Shown: positions 50,301 through 58,640, numbered from the stretch's first letter. The stretch is DNA of 64,000 nt from Loripinus fragilis (GCA_964019695.1 OZ026515.1:35356994-35420993); one strand, 5' to 3'. Notes: generated by a model not told the origin, from the sequence alone. Translations and numbers: made by a program.

Positions 50301-50784
50301 AGACAGTCGGCGTCTTAGAAGCAGAGTTGCTTAAGACTAATGTCTATCTCTCCAGTAAGTTGGAGATCTGAGAATTTAGATTCATTTAAATACTCCACAA
50401 AGAACGACAAAAATGCAATTTTCATGTTGCCTCTCCCTTGGAAATCTAAAAAATGTGAGGCATGGACCCATTAAAATTAAAACTCTCCTTAATAAAACCC
50501 ATTGTCTCGCTCATGGGCGGAATCCCTCCACCTGCTATTACTAAAAGCAAACGTCCGAAAATGAAGTACACCCGAAATAAATGAAAACCTGCTTACAAAT
50601 CATCTTCTATGTGGAGTTTTGCAAATGCAATACCGCTGTCACATATCCGTTTGCATTCTTTAAAATCTCTCAAAAGTAAGTGGTCAGTGGCTTTCTCTTT
50701 ATATTGATGCAACGTTGATAAAACGGTTGAAGAAACCAATAAATTCGAGTTTGTGTTCGTTGGACAGAGTTCGCTAGCCGCCAT
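32283..50784 (-). CDS. PEX26: peroxisome assembly protein 26, complete gene, five exons
   Basis: PEX26 is a tail-anchored protein of the peroxisomal membrane that recruits the PEX1-PEX6 AAA ATPase, which recycles the import receptor PEX5. The five exons join in phase (2, 2, 1, 1) to 293 residues plus stop (human PEX26 has 305). The family pattern is visible: KATDHLLLRDFKECKRICDS near the N-terminus, LCIQAFAELNSWQDVLPYI in exon 2, LCILLHAKVKEYPKC across the exon 2/3 junction, an acidic linker AERLREEEEELIANE, and one hydrophobic segment at about 241-258 (TVVKVAVVATCVYLVAFQ) followed by a 35-residue tail. No signal peptide is present, as expected for a tail-anchored protein. The start at 50784 has AAAC before ATG and G after it. 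The call rests on the order of these features and similarity to the vertebrate protein; sequence divergence is high, so it is slightly less certain than ADPRS. Confidence 0.87.
32458..32515. repeat. hairpin with perfect 20-bp arms in PEX26 intron 4
   Basis: ACCAACCGTTGGTCTTAAAT (32458-32477) faces its exact complement (32496-32515). Each arm contains the smaller palindrome ACCAACGGTTGGT-like. It lies 78 bp upstream of the last exon. Confidence 0.9.
32588..32788. mobile_element. family D MITE, copy 3
   Basis: TACAGTAAAACCTGTGTAAA and ACAAAGGTTTTACTGCA at the ends; central GGGAGCATTCTGAAATACTT facing the other arm. Confidence 0.8.
32789..33177. other. PEX26 intron 4, unannotated part
   Basis: AT-rich intron sequence, nothing recognised. 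Confidence 0.4.
33178..34043. repeat. unknown region with internal duplication
   Basis: More GC-rich than its flanks. A block of about 75 bp at 33415-33491 recurs at 33552-33621 (ACAGGCA.ACT.AAGCCCATAC, GCTTGGAGCATAACGTTTA), and small palindromes such as ATAACGTTAT are frequent. No open frame or known element family was recognised. Confidence 0.5.
34444..34657. mobile_element. family M MITE, copy 1
   Basis: TTAACTCTTTGCCTC and GAGGCAAAGAGTTAA at the ends. The centre AGATCAGACCCGATATTTTG faces CTGGCCTGATTTGGGTCC. TTAA at both borders fits piggyBac-type insertion. Confidence 0.8.
34780..35480. repeat. degenerate repeats with TTTGACC and CCAGGGGTC
   Basis: Several loose units of about 130-150 bp, each with TGACC.. 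CAGGGGTC.GGG and TTAATTTGATATGCAA. They are old and hard to delimit. Confidence 0.45.
35918..36153. mobile_element. family G MITE, copy 2
   Basis: GAGCGGTGACATGAGATTTC and CACATTGTTGGAAATCACAT. Central hairpin GCCTCAGATCAGCCTGCTCA facing CAGTCTGATCAGAGCCTTTG. It ends 47 bp from PEX26 exon 4. Confidence 0.85.
36200..36340 (-). CDS. PEX26: PEX26 exon 4 (membrane anchor)
   Basis: 141 nt, acceptor CTTTTTCAG, donor GTTAGT. Encodes a basic stretch (KSIKKFGAMVVRKLP) and the hydrophobic anchor. Confidence 0.87.
36341..36767. other. PEX26 intron 3, unannotated part
   Basis: No repeat family was recognised. Confidence 0.4.
36768..36985. mobile_element. family C foldback, copy 3, with a duplicated arm
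   Basis: The arm ACAATTTTACAAAGGAATTA..ATTTCATAGT occurs twice in direct orientation (36776-36818 and 36820-36862) before the opposing arm. It ends with AAGGGACTGCACTGTA, the family terminus plus TA. Confidence 0.8.
37059..37256. mobile_element. family M MITE, decayed copy
   Basis: ATTAACTGTTTGCATGGG at the left, hairpin GGATCCAGATCAAGCCTTAC facing GTTTGATCTGGGTCC, and a right end lacking the terminal repeat. Confidence 0.6.
37257..37736. other. PEX26 intron 3, unannotated part
   Basis: Nothing recognised. Confidence 0.4.
37737..37964. mobile_element. family L MITE, copy 2
   Basis: TTAACCCATATATATGTAAG and AATAAATGGGTTAA at the ends. The centre has CCAGATCAGATGCCGCAAAA facing TGCAGCCTCTGATCAGG within ACAGT..ACTGT flanks. 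TTAA borders. Confidence 0.8.
38046..39157. mobile_element. composite nested foldback element
   Basis: The outer termini GCAGGGGTGCGGAAATAGCA and TACTATTTCCACAACCCTGC are inverted repeats separated by 1.1 kb. ACAAGTA-rich sequence extends inward from both. Nested inside: an AACAGTGT-type GATCAG hairpin (38248-38303), a family J MITE (38419-38663), a palindrome centred near 38710 (AGCCCTGTATACTGTACCCAGGGCT-like) and two further GATCAG hairpins (38878-38970). The right end is 17 bp from the donor of PEX26 exon 3. Confidence 0.75.
38419..38663. mobile_element. family J MITE, nested copy 3
   Basis: GAAATGGGCCTTGACATGAG and TCGCTACGAGGCCCAAATGG at the ends. Central CGCAGACCAGCCTGCGCATC and GGCGCAGTCTGCTCAGCGCC. 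Confidence 0.85.
39174..39487 (-). CDS. PEX26: PEX26 exon 3
   Basis: 314 nt, acceptor CTTTTTTTCAG, donor GTAAGA. Encodes the helical repeat region (ILLHAKVKEYPKCFAIASIW, LVPQGQYSVATQFLTSY) and the acidic linker. A composite foldback ends 17 bp beyond its donor. Confidence 0.88.
39488..39801. other. PEX26 intron 2, unannotated part
   Basis: Nothing recognised. Confidence 0.4.
39802..40196. mobile_element. MITE with ACAGGACTCTC termini
   Basis: Left AACAGGACTCTCACACCC and right ATCGAGAGCCCTGTT are inverted. GGGAATGGGGCC-like phrases occur near both ends in opposite senses, and an A-run/T-run lies near 40075-40090. Confidence 0.65.
40197..40551. other. PEX26 intron 2, unannotated part
   Basis: Nothing recognised. 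Confidence 0.4.
40552..40745. repeat. family B foldback, best preserved copy
   Basis: CAACCAAAACATATGTTGTG, then GGTACTCAAAAGAACTGTCT facing AGACGGTTCTTTTGAGCACC, then AAAACACATGTTAAAA. The outer ends are weaker than at 20326. Confidence 0.8.
40909..41104. mobile_element. family G MITE, internally deleted copy
   Basis: TGAGCCATGCCAGTGCATGA and ATTGTTGGAAATCTCATGCC at the ends. The central hairpin present in other copies is largely missing. Confidence 0.75.
41176..41806. mobile_element. family S element, copy 2
   Basis: TIRs of about 37 bp: ATATGAGCCACGATCTGTGA at the left and its partner CACAGATTGTGGCTCATATA at the right. It encodes no recognisable protein. Confidence 0.85.
41906..42446. 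mobile_element. family M MITE, copy with two nested insertions
   Basis: Ends TTACCTCTTTGCCTACTAGG and ACTAAGATAAAGAGTTAA. Core hairpin GGATCCAGATCAGGCCCGAC facing GTCGGGCCTGATCTGG at 42193-42237. A family T element (41969-42132) and a SINE fragment (about 42258-42400, TTCTTTACGTCCCATCAACA) interrupt it. It ends 20 bp from PEX26 exon 2. Confidence 0.75.
41969..42132. mobile_element. family T MITE, copy 1 (nested)
   Basis: AGAGATCTCACTAGGATTTT at the left and AGTAAGTTGGAGCT at the right. The body TTTGCCAAAA..GTGAGTCCCACC is shared with 43343-43512. Confidence 0.75.
42467..42607 (-). CDS. PEX26: PEX26 exon 2
   Basis: 141 nt, acceptor ATTTTACAG, donor GTGAGA. Encodes ESLCLLCIQAFAELNSWQDV. MITEs lie 20 bp and 43 bp away on its two sides. 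Confidence 0.88.
42650..42925. mobile_element. family K MITE, copy 2
   Basis: GGTAAATGTTCTAAAATTTA and AAAATTTTAGGACATTTACC at the ends. The inside holds two GATCAG-type hairpins in a row (42752-42800 and 42805-42875), each with CAGACTGCTTC. It begins 43 bp upstream of PEX26 exon 2. Confidence 0.85.
43343..43512. mobile_element. family T MITE, copy 2
   Basis: Ends GAGAGCTCTCACTAGGATTT and CCAGTTAGTGAGAGCTCT; about 170 bp. Confidence 0.8.
43513..44053. other. PEX26 intron 1, possible element end
   Basis: At 43849-43870 a GC-rich stem GGCCACGGTGGCC is followed by CTCTTGTTT. This may be the terminus of a mobile element, but the other end was not found. Confidence 0.4.
44054..44541. repeat. 490-bp foldback
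   Basis: AGGCCAAATAAAAAAAAT.CAGTGTTTAGGGTAAC at the left is mirrored by GTTGCCCTAAACACACTTAT..TTGGCCT at the right. Inner arms (CGACCCTACCTAAATTTACT) also recur in reverse. Confidence 0.8.
44542..45513. other. PEX26 intron 1, unannotated part
   Basis: Nothing recognised. Confidence 0.35.
45514..45664. repeat. foldback with GTGCAGCAC centre
   Basis: AAATATATTTCATCGAGTAA and TTTTTCACGAGTGTGC face CAGCACGAGTGAAAAG and GAGATGAAATATATTTG. Confidence 0.8.
46150..46340 (+). pseudogene. reverse-transcriptase C-terminal remnant
   Basis: The frame reads RLTRSSHNSQHCRPQTYSDV, then YSYFHRAIPHWSSLSPTVV. This matches the tail of Jockey/CR1-type proteins (..Y.YSFFPR.I..WN.LP). Only the last 60 or so codons are present. 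Confidence 0.65.
46483..46560 (+). mobile_element. tRNA-like SINE head, decayed
   Basis: CACCCGGATAGCTCAGCTGG resembles the 5' end and box A of a tRNA. Box B is not convincing, so this is read as a SINE remnant. Confidence 0.45.
46790..46890. repeat. GTACGAACTAATA motif cluster, left end
   Basis: Three copies: one inverted (TATTAGTTCGTACAGT) and two direct (GTGTACGAACTAATAAAAAT, CTGTACGAACTAATAAAATG). Repeated subterminal motifs of this kind are usually transposase-binding sites; that role is inferred. Confidence 0.8.
49876..50013. repeat. GTACGAACTAATA motif cluster, right end
   Basis: Four copies in one orientation: GTGTACGAACTATTAAAAAT, CTGTACGAACTAATATATGA, GTGTACGAACTATTCGAG and GTGTACGAACTAATACAATA. 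Confidence 0.8.
50014..50596. other. PEX26 intron 1, proximal part
   Basis: Nothing recognised. Confidence 0.4.
50597..50784 (-). CDS. PEX26: PEX26 exon 1 (start codon)
   Basis: 188 nt, residues 1-62 plus two bases. It begins MAASELCPTNTNSNLL and ends ..KLHIEDD before donor GTAAGC. An in-frame stop follows immediately if unspliced. Confidence 0.87.
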
Positions 50785-50875
50785 GTTTACATCATGTGAC
50801 CTTATCATAAAAACTCCCCAGGATCCGTATATCAGGAACTTCTCTTTCTTTCTTTCTATCTTTACTGGTTCGATA

Positions 50876-50946
50876 AAAAAAAAAACACACAAAAAAAAAA
50901 CACACACACACAAAAAAAAAAAAAAAACACAAAAAAACACAAAAAC
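50876..50946. repeat. A-rich / CA simple repeat
   Basis: Runs of A broken by CAC. It lies about 90 bp upstream of the PEX26 start codon, hence in its 5' UTR or promoter. Confidence 0.9.
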
Positions 50947-51059
50947 TTTTGGCTGAATTTTTGTTTAAATAAGGAGTGCAATGTAGAAAATAGTAAAAAC
51001 TCAGCCAAAAAGTTGTTTTTAAATCCAAAAATGTCCTAAAATTGTCCCCGGAAAACAGG

Positions 51060-51330
51060 ACCGCCATTCACTGGCGCATGCGCACTCCACCTCGTGCAAG
51101 CAGCCACGCACGCGCGTGCATGCATGCTAGCGCACATACATGTACATGTAGACGAATGCATACGAACCCACCAGGGGACCCGCAGGTACACATACGCACG
51201 TACAGCAGTTACCTGCCAAGCACACTGCCTTCCTCCCTGCAGGCAGGCAGAACTTCACATCGTGCACGCAGGCAGGCAGGCAAGCACGCGCGCGCGTGCT
51301 TCTTCTTATTCTTCTTCTTCCCGTTAAAGT
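51060..51330. repeat. GC-rich palindrome-dense repeat
   Basis: Contains CACGCACGCGCGTGCATGCA, GTACATGTAGACGAATGCAT and CAGGCAGGCAGGCAAGC. The stretch around 51148-51205 recurs at 60285-60345 (GCATACGAACCCACCAGGGG). Confidence 0.65.
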
Positions 51331-51399
51331 GCAAAACCGGTGAATCCAGCATTGTCGCACTGTCGATTAAAACTATGTACATGGCGAGTGGCCCAAGAC

Positions 51400-51650
51400 T
51401 GGTTAAAAGCAGGATAAAACAGGATAAAAACATCTTGGAGTCTAGGGCTGTGTAGCTCAGCTGAAATCCCTGCCTTGAAGGCCTCTAGGGGCTCAGCATT
51501 TGTCAGTTTTCCGGCAGCTGGTTCCACAGTCTGATATTTGGCGAGAAGAAGGAACACCCAGGTGAACCGCATGTATAGATCTCGGAGGGTGTTGGCTATC
51601 GGAGGTAAACAAAGATTTTTTGGGTTGGACATGGTCTGTATTGAGACGTT
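51400..51650 (-). pseudogene. reverse-transcriptase C-terminal remnant
   Basis: Minus-strand frames give SPNIRLWNQLPE and, after a frame change, TNAEPLEAFKAGIS. Together these match the end of Jockey/CR1-type proteins. About 60 bp (51541-51612) recur at 60119-60180 on the other strand. Confidence 0.6.
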
Positions 51651-51659
51651 TTTGTTTCA

Positions 51660-52433
51660 TTTAGAGTCCTTTTGAGGGATAAGAACAACAGATAGGTCGA
51701 TAGTATACAGAATGATGATAACTCTGAAAACATTACATGTTTGGGAACTTAATCTGTTCGAGTTTAAATTGCATTTGAATTCGGAAATGCAGTAATTTGG
51801 ACGAATATTTCGAATTCATCAGTTAATATTCATATCTATTATTTTATTTTTACTTTATTCACAGCCACCGCTGGAATGTATAACCTCTCTTTGGAATGAA
51901 TCAGTCAAATACAATTCAAAAATATATGTAAAACATTTATTTATTTGCAATTTCATGACGGTGGTATCATGTTTATGGGTAGCTTTCCGTTCGGAGGTAT
52001 GTTGGGTAGCTGTCGGAGGGAAGGCATGTGCATGTTAACATTGATTACGGAGAAGGGCAAATTGATTATGCTCATTAAATAAGCTCTCGCATACGGAAAC
52101 AAAAGTGTAACACACAAACACTTTCAAAAACAAGTGGTTCGATTGGCGGGGAACATATCAAAGGAGAAACAAGCTTAAATAAACCAATTTGTTAGAGTTT
52201 TTGTTCAACACTGAATGGGTGTTTTTGTGCATTAGTTTGCTTTGTTTTAGCCTACATATCTATTTAGCCCTTTGCATCACATTAAAGTAACAGTGCAGTA
52301 ACATAACATGCAAAAACATTACACTAAGAAATGGACACATACCTTTTTGTGAAGGTGACGGATCAAGTAGCTATGCAATTAGTATACCAGATGTTTAGAC
52401 GAGCACCTGTACGGTCTAATCAGTCTTCACTAG
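51660..52433. other. intergenic, unrecognised
   Basis: Nothing recognised before the satellite begins. Confidence 0.4.
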
Positions 52434-54650
52434 ATGCATAAATTTAACTCTCTCTTTCTCTACTCTCTCTTCTCTACTCGCACTCCTTCTCTTCTCTCTT
52501 TTTTCTGTACTCTCTCTTCTCAACTCGCTCTCCTCTACACTCTTTTCTCTATTGGCACTCATTCTCTACTCTCTCTTCTCTACTCGCACTCCTTCTCTAC
52601 TCTGTCTTTCTCTAATCTCTCTTCTCTACTCGCACTCCTTCTCTACTCTCACTTTCTCTACTCGCAGTCCTTCTCTACTCGCACTCCTTCTCTCTACTCG
52701 CACTCCTTCTCTACTCTATCTTCTCTACTCGCACCCCTTCTCTACTCTTTCTTTCTCTACTCATACTCCTTCTCTACTCGCACTTCTCCTCTGATCGCAC
52801 TCCTTCTCTACTCTCTCCTCTCTACTCGCACTCTTTCTCTACTCTTTCTCCTCTACTCGCACTCCTTCTCTACTCGCACTCTTTCTCTACTCTCTCTTTT
52901 CTACATGTACTCCCACTACTCTCTCTCTTTTCTACTCGCACTCTTACTCTACTCGCAATCCTTCTCTACTCTCTCTTTCTCTACTCTCTCTTCTCTACTC
53001 GCATCCCTTCTCTACTCTCTCTTTCTCTACTCGCACTCCTTCTCTACTCTCTCCTCTCAACTCTCTCATCTCTATTCGCACTCCTTCTCTACTCTCTCTT
53101 CTCTACTCGCACTCCTTCTCTACTTTCTCCTCTAATTTCTCTACTCGCACTCCTTCTCTAATCTCTATTTCTCTACTCACACTCCTTCTCTACTCTCTCT
53201 TACTCTACTCGCCCGTCTTCTCTACTCCCTCTTCTCTACTCGCACTCCTTCTCTACTTGCACTCCTTCTCTACTCGCACTCCTTCTCTACTTTCTCTACG
53301 CTCTCTTCTCTACTCACATTCCTTCACTACTCTCTCTTTCTCTACTCGCACTCTTTCTCTACTCTCTCTTTTCTACATGCACTCCCACTACTCACACTCC
53401 TTCACTACTCTCTCATTCTCTACGCACTCATTCTCTACTCGCACTCATTCTTTACTCTCTCTACTCGCTCTCCTTCTCTACTCGCACTCCTTCTCTACTC
53501 GCACTCCTTCTCTACTTTCTCTACGCTCTCTTCTCTACTCACACTCCTTCACTACTCTCTCTTTCTTTACTCGCACTCTTTCTCTACTCTCTCTTTTCTA
53601 CATGCACTCCCACTATTCACACTCCTTCACTACTCTCTCTTTCTCTACTCGCACTCAATCTCTACTCGCACTCATTCTCTACTCTCTCATCTCTACTCGT
53701 ATCCCTTCTCTACTCTCTCTTTCTCTACTCGCACTCCTTCTCTACTCTCTCTTTCTCAACTCTCTCATCTCTACTCGCACTCCTTCTCTACTTTCTCTAC
53801 GCTCTCTTCTCTACTCACACCCCTTCACTACTCTCTCTTTCTCTACTCGCACTCTTTCTCTACTCTCTCTTTTCTACATGCACTCCCACTACTCACACTC
53901 CTTCACTACTCTCTCATTCTCTACGCACTCATTCTCTACTCGCACTCATTCTCTACTCTCTCTACTCGCTCTCCTTCTCTACTCGCACTCCTTCTCTACT
54001 CGCACTCCTTCTCTACTTTCTCTACGCTCTCTTCTCTACTCACACTCCTTCACTACTCTCTCTCTTTCTTTACTCGCACTCTTTCTCTACTCTCTCTTTT
54101 CTACATGCACTCCCACTATTCACACTCCTTCACTACTCTCTCTTCCTCTACTCGCACTCAATCTCTACTCGCACTCATTCTCTACTCTCTCTTCTCTACT
54201 CGTATCCCTTCTCTACTCTCTCTTTCTCTACTCGCACTCCTTCTCTACTCTCTCTTTCTCAACTCTCTCATCTCTATTCGCACTCCTTCTCTACTCTCTC
54301 TTCTCTACTCGCACTCCTCTACTTTCTCCTCTCAATTCTCTACTCGCACTCCTTCTCTAATCTCTACTCGCACTCCTTCTCTACTCGCACTCCTTCTCTA
54401 CTTTCTCTACGCTCTCTTCTCTACTCACACTCCTTCACTACTCTCTCTTTCTCCACTCGCACTCATTCTCTACTCTCTCTTTCTCTACTCGCACACATCT
54501 CTACTCGCACTTCTTCTCTAGTCTCTCTTTCCCTACTCTCTCTTCTTTACTCGCAGCACTCATTCTCTACTCTCTTTTTCTCTACTCTCTCTTTTCTACT
54601 CTCTCCTTTTTTTACTTGCACTCATTCTCTACACTCTCTTCTCTACTCGC
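52434..54650 (+). repeat. pyrimidine satellite with higher-order repeats
   Basis: About 2.2 kb of variants of CTCTACTCGCACTCCTTCT, almost free of A and G outside fixed positions. The marker CTACATG recurs at 52901, 53373, 53598, 53874 and 54101. Spacings of about 225 and 276 alternate, giving a higher-order period of about 502 bp. Long Ser/Leu/Thr open frames result from the repeat. Confidence 0.9.
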
Positions 54651-54775
54651 ATTGATTTAAACATATTTTATTTTTCTATTTTAAATTGACAAGCAAGACA
54701 TATATACATACAATAGCAGTCTATAGGATTGGAATGAAAGCTTAGAGCTTATAGATTTCTTTTCCCATTCCTTTC

Positions 54776-55250
54776 GCATTCCTTCTCTACTATCTCTCTC
54801 TCTACTCTCTCTTCTCAACTCGCACTCCTTCTCTACTCGCACTCCTTCTATTGTCTCTCTTGTCTACTCGCACTCCTTCTCTACTCGCACTCCTTCTCTA
54901 CTCTTTCTTCTCTACTCGTACTCCTTCTCTACTCGCACTCCTTCTCTACTCGCACTCCTTCTCTACAAACACTCCTTCTCTACTCGCATTCTTCTACTCG
55001 CACTCCTTCTCTACTCGCTCTCCTTCTCTAATCGCACTCCATCTACTCCCACTCCCACTACTCACACCCCCTCAACTCGCACTCCCTATACTCGCACTCC
55101 CTCTACTCGCTCTTTCTCTACTATCTCTTCCTCTACTGGCTCTCTCTCTATTCTCTCTCTCTCTCTCTCTCTACTCGCACTCTCTCTACTCGCACTACCT
55201 CTACTCTCGTTTTTCCTCTACTCTCTCTTTCTCTACTATCTGTCTCTCTC
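54776..55250 (+). repeat. pyrimidine satellite, second block
   Basis: Same units after a 125-bp AT-rich interruption (54651-54775), becoming more irregular toward the right. Confidence 0.85.
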
Positions 55251-55260
55251 TCTCTGTCCA

Positions 55261-55261
<1 letters not shown>

Positions 55262-55329
<68 letters not shown>
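55262..55329 (+). repeat. (TC)n microsatellite
   Basis: Almost uninterrupted TC after TGTCTGTC. Confidence 0.95.
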
Positions 55330-55331
<2 letters not shown>

Positions 55332-55479
55332 AATGTATTTGGTAATTAACTTAAACTATCATGAGCATTTCGGGAATATAATGAAATGAGTGTTCGACTC
55401 CCATGTTCAGTCCTCCTCTGTCAAATTCCAAGTATGTCATCCGATGGTAAAGAACTGTAATACCGGCTATTAGCAGGAA

Positions 55480-55610
55480 AATGTAATAAGGCCCGGTAAA
55501 TGTGAAAACTTTTAACACTAAATGTAATAAGGCCCCGTAAATGTGAAAACGTTTAACCGTAAACGTGAAAACAAATATACCTAGTTGCGACGGTAAATGT
55601 GAAACCTTTT
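55480..55610. repeat. short direct repeats GGTAAATGTGAAAAC
   Basis: Four or five degenerate copies of CGGTAAATGTGAAAACTTTT spaced 25-55 bp apart. Two include AATAAGGCCC before them. Confidence 0.75.
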
Positions 55611-55824
55611 TTATATACACATAAACAGTGATTATCATAAGCAACTATAAATTGCGAAGACTGGCATATAAGGTGCTTTTTTCTCAATGCTTCAGCGGAT
55701 CATTTGTGTCGAACCGATTGGGGGGGAACAAGATTGTCAGAGAACAGGGAAATAAATAAAACATGAAATATGGAAACAAGTAAATATTTAAGAAGAACAA
55801 GGGAACATATACTTCCTGGGACAG

Positions 55825-56085
55825 CCTCTATTATACCGATTACGCAGGTTACGCACGTGCGTAATAAAAATACTTACATTCAAGGGAGGTCACTTAATGA
55901 CTAGCCATACAATAATAAACTGCTCTTAAAGGAAAAAAATCGCTCCCTCTGGGAGCAAATTCTTTCCTTAAAGAGAAGTTCCCATTTGAAAAGGGATGCA
56001 ATTGAAGAGAATCATTGCTTGATCCAGTAGTCTCCCTTTGATGTCCATAACTTTTCAGCGTTCTGGCTACGCCGTTGAGCGGAGG
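55825..56085. mobile_element. family R repeat, copy 2
   Basis: Parallels 9262-9535: GGTTACGCACGTGCGTAATA, CTGCTCTTAAAGGAAA, TAGTCTCCCTTTGATGT and TTCTGGCTACGCCGTTGAG. Confidence 0.75.
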
Positions 56086-56760
56086 ACAAGTGTATTGATG
56101 CCACCACCAATTTCGTGTTCACAAAGGGGCTCTTAAATGGTATGGAAAATTAACATGGGAGTCTGTCCACGCTTGGAATTTGATAAAATTATGTTATTTA
56201 ATTGTCTGGGGTATGGCTTTTATATACTGAGGGAAAAAAGTTAAGCAATATACTTTTAGAAGAAATAGGACTCTTAATCTCAAAGTGTCAAAATATATGT
56301 TGACAAACGTTCACGAGTACGATGACATTACCAGATTGACATTTCACATAATGTAAAGTCTGATTTTATTCCCTTTTGCTAAAACAGCTTATCTGGCAAA
56401 AGTGCGAATAGTTTCCGACTAAAATTTTCATTGAAACTTGCATAATTATAGATAATAGAACAAACATCACAACTATAAAACTATAAAACTACTAAACTTG
56501 ATCTGTTTAAAATATATTGTACCCAAACTCTAAATGAGTAACAGCTAGTTCACAATCCGATTGCCCATCTCTTTCTGAAAAGGACGTCACCCAGGTACAA
56601 TTATTGAAGTAAAGATAATTTAAAGCCGTACTGCAAATAGTTGCAGAAAGATCTAATTAAACATTCGATTTTACAGAAATGGGAAGCTACATGTATCTGC
56701 TTTTATAAGTACAAATATATAACATGTTACAAATACATGTTGTTTTATGCATATGGAAAT
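56086..56760. other. intergenic, unrecognised
   Basis: Nothing recognised. Confidence 0.4.
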
Positions 56761-57643
56761 CGCTAGAAACAGTGTTTTTAATTGCCATTTGTCGCCAGTC
56801 GGGCGACAAATGACAATCGAAAAATCGGGCGACAAATGGCAATCAAAAACCCTGTTTCGAACGATTTTTGATCTACGTTCGTCGATAGTATTAACTTTTT
56901 CGATTGCCGGTTATCCGGTGTGAAACTTTTAAATAGATCTTAAAGATATACAATTCATCTTTATTGCTTCTTACAGAATGACAAATGAGCCGCAACATGT
57001 GATTTTTCAACAATGTGGCATTTTGACATGAATAGACTCAGACGAGCCTGTGTAGCCTTCTTTTAAGCTTAGAAACTCCAAATTATGTTCGTCCAGTAGC
57101 TTAATATTCATATAATATTCAAGCGACAAGCAAAGGCTCTGATCAGTCTGCGCGTATGCGCAGGCTGGTCTGAGCCTTTGCTGGTCGCACATACCACATT
57201 GTCGCTAGAAACAGTGTTTTTGATTGCCATTTGTCGCCAGTCGGGCGACAAATGACAATCGAAAAATCGGGCGACAAATGGCAATCGAAAACCCTGTTTC
57301 GAACGATTTTTGATCTACGTTCGTCGATAGTATTAACTTTTTCGATTGCCGGTTATCCGGTGTGAAACTTTTAAATATATCTTAAAGATATACAATTCAT
57401 CTTTATTGCTTCTTAAAGAATGACAAATGAGCCGCAACATGTGATTTCCAACAATGTGGTATTTTGACATGAATAGACTCAGACGAGCCTGTGTAGCCTT
57501 CTTTTAAGCTTAGAAACTCCAAATTATGTTCGTCCAGTAGCTTAATATTCATATAATATTCAAGCGACAAGCAAAGGCTCTGATCAGTCTGCGCGTATGC
57601 GCAGGCTGGTCTGAGCCTTTGCTGGTCGCACATACCACATTGT
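56761..57643. repeat. recent 442-bp tandem duplication
   Basis: 56761-57202 and 57203-57643 are nearly identical. Each starts CGCTAGAAACAGTG, has a foldback with TGCCATTTGTCGCC facing GGGCGACAAATGGCA, and ends inside a family G MITE at CACATTGT. The left copy breaks there into the next unit; the right copy continues into the complete MITE end. Confidence 0.9.
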
Positions 57644-57666
57644 TGGAAATCTCATGTCGCGGCTCA
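57428..57666. mobile_element. family G MITE, complete copy
   Basis: TGAGCCGCAACATGTGATTT and TGTTGGAAATCTCATGTCGC..GGCTCA at the ends. Central GCTCTGATCAGTCTGCGCGT facing GCGCAGGCTGGTCTGAGCC. Confidence 0.85.
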
Positions 57667-57716
57667 AATAATATTGCTTTAAAAGATGCCATCGTGGGGG
57701 CTTGGGCTGCTAGGAC

Positions 57717-57982
57717 CTGGGCCCGAAATTACACTGCCTCCTAAAAGTTAAGGAAGACTTACTGAGTTACTTACTTACTTAAGTATTGATTTATCAGGAT
57801 GCGAAAAATAACGTTTAAAACTGATTAAAATCAAAATAGTTTCATTTTTTTCTCTTGATCACAATGTTATCTTTGACCACAAGTACTGCACCTATCTAGG
57901 CAATTTATTTAGCATGTTGAAATATCAATACTTAACTTAAGTTTTCCTTAACTTTAAGGAGGCTTTGTAATTCCGGGCCCTG
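57717..57982. mobile_element. MITE with CTGGGCCCGAAATTACA termini
   Basis: Left CTGGGCCCGAAATTACACTG and right TTTGTAATTCCGGGCCC, with CCTCCTAAAAGTTAAGGAA facing its complement; 266 bp, non-coding. Confidence 0.8.
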
Positions 57983-58349
57983 TACTACTATGTAAAGTTT
58001 AAAAACGTTAAAAGATAAAATAACAGAACGGATTACCACCGAAACTGCAATATCTTCAATATTTTACGGATATTTGTTATATGGATTATTTTGACCACCT
58101 ATACAAATATGCAGTGAAAATCCAGATAAGTTTACATGTATACTAATACTTTTAAGAATGAAGTGACAACATACCAAAACGGTAAATTGCTTTTAAATAC
58201 GTGTGGTATTTTATTTTACTGTCGCAATGGCGAAAAGAGTACAGCGATAAAACGTATGCAAACTGTACAGGGTTCAGTATTACGTTGTTTTTTTTATCTT
58301 ATTCTTAACATCCAAGTAAACAATTTTTCAGCTATGTCGGCGCATTCAA
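57983..58349. other. intergenic, unrecognised
   Basis: Nothing recognised. Confidence 0.4.
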
Positions 58350-58640
58350 CTAAGATTAAGATGCGCGGATCCAGAGATGGGTGGCAGAGGGTCCTGGCCC
58401 CCTCCCTGGAAAGTCGGAAACCTTTAGGGCTCTTTAGCAATACTGGTCCAGATCCCCTGGAAAATTTAAAGCTACTAAGCCAGCATTCCATATTGGGTAA
58501 TTATCGCCCCGCCAGCGTTATGCTGTTGCGCTGATGATGGTCCGCTTTTAGTGGTATTTTGATTCCTCACTCCCTTCATCTAAAGAAATGTGTCTGTTGA
58601 GTTAGACTTCCTCTGACAAAACATTCTGTATCCGCGCATG
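58350..58640 (+). repeat. family N dispersed repeat, copy 4
   Basis: Inverse of the copy at 10455: GCGCGGATCCAGAGATGG, CAAGCCAGCATT-like, GTGGTATTTTGAT and ATCCGCGCATGATGAAG. Confidence 0.65.

Noticed and set aside
53257..54360. 367-codon open frame rich in Ser, Leu and Thr
   Set aside because: It is a by-product of the pyrimidine satellite, which lacks stop codons on this strand; no codon bias or domain supports a protein.
52434..55329. Telomeric or centromeric repeat
   Set aside because: The unit is not TTAGGG-like, and nothing in the window shows a chromosomal role.
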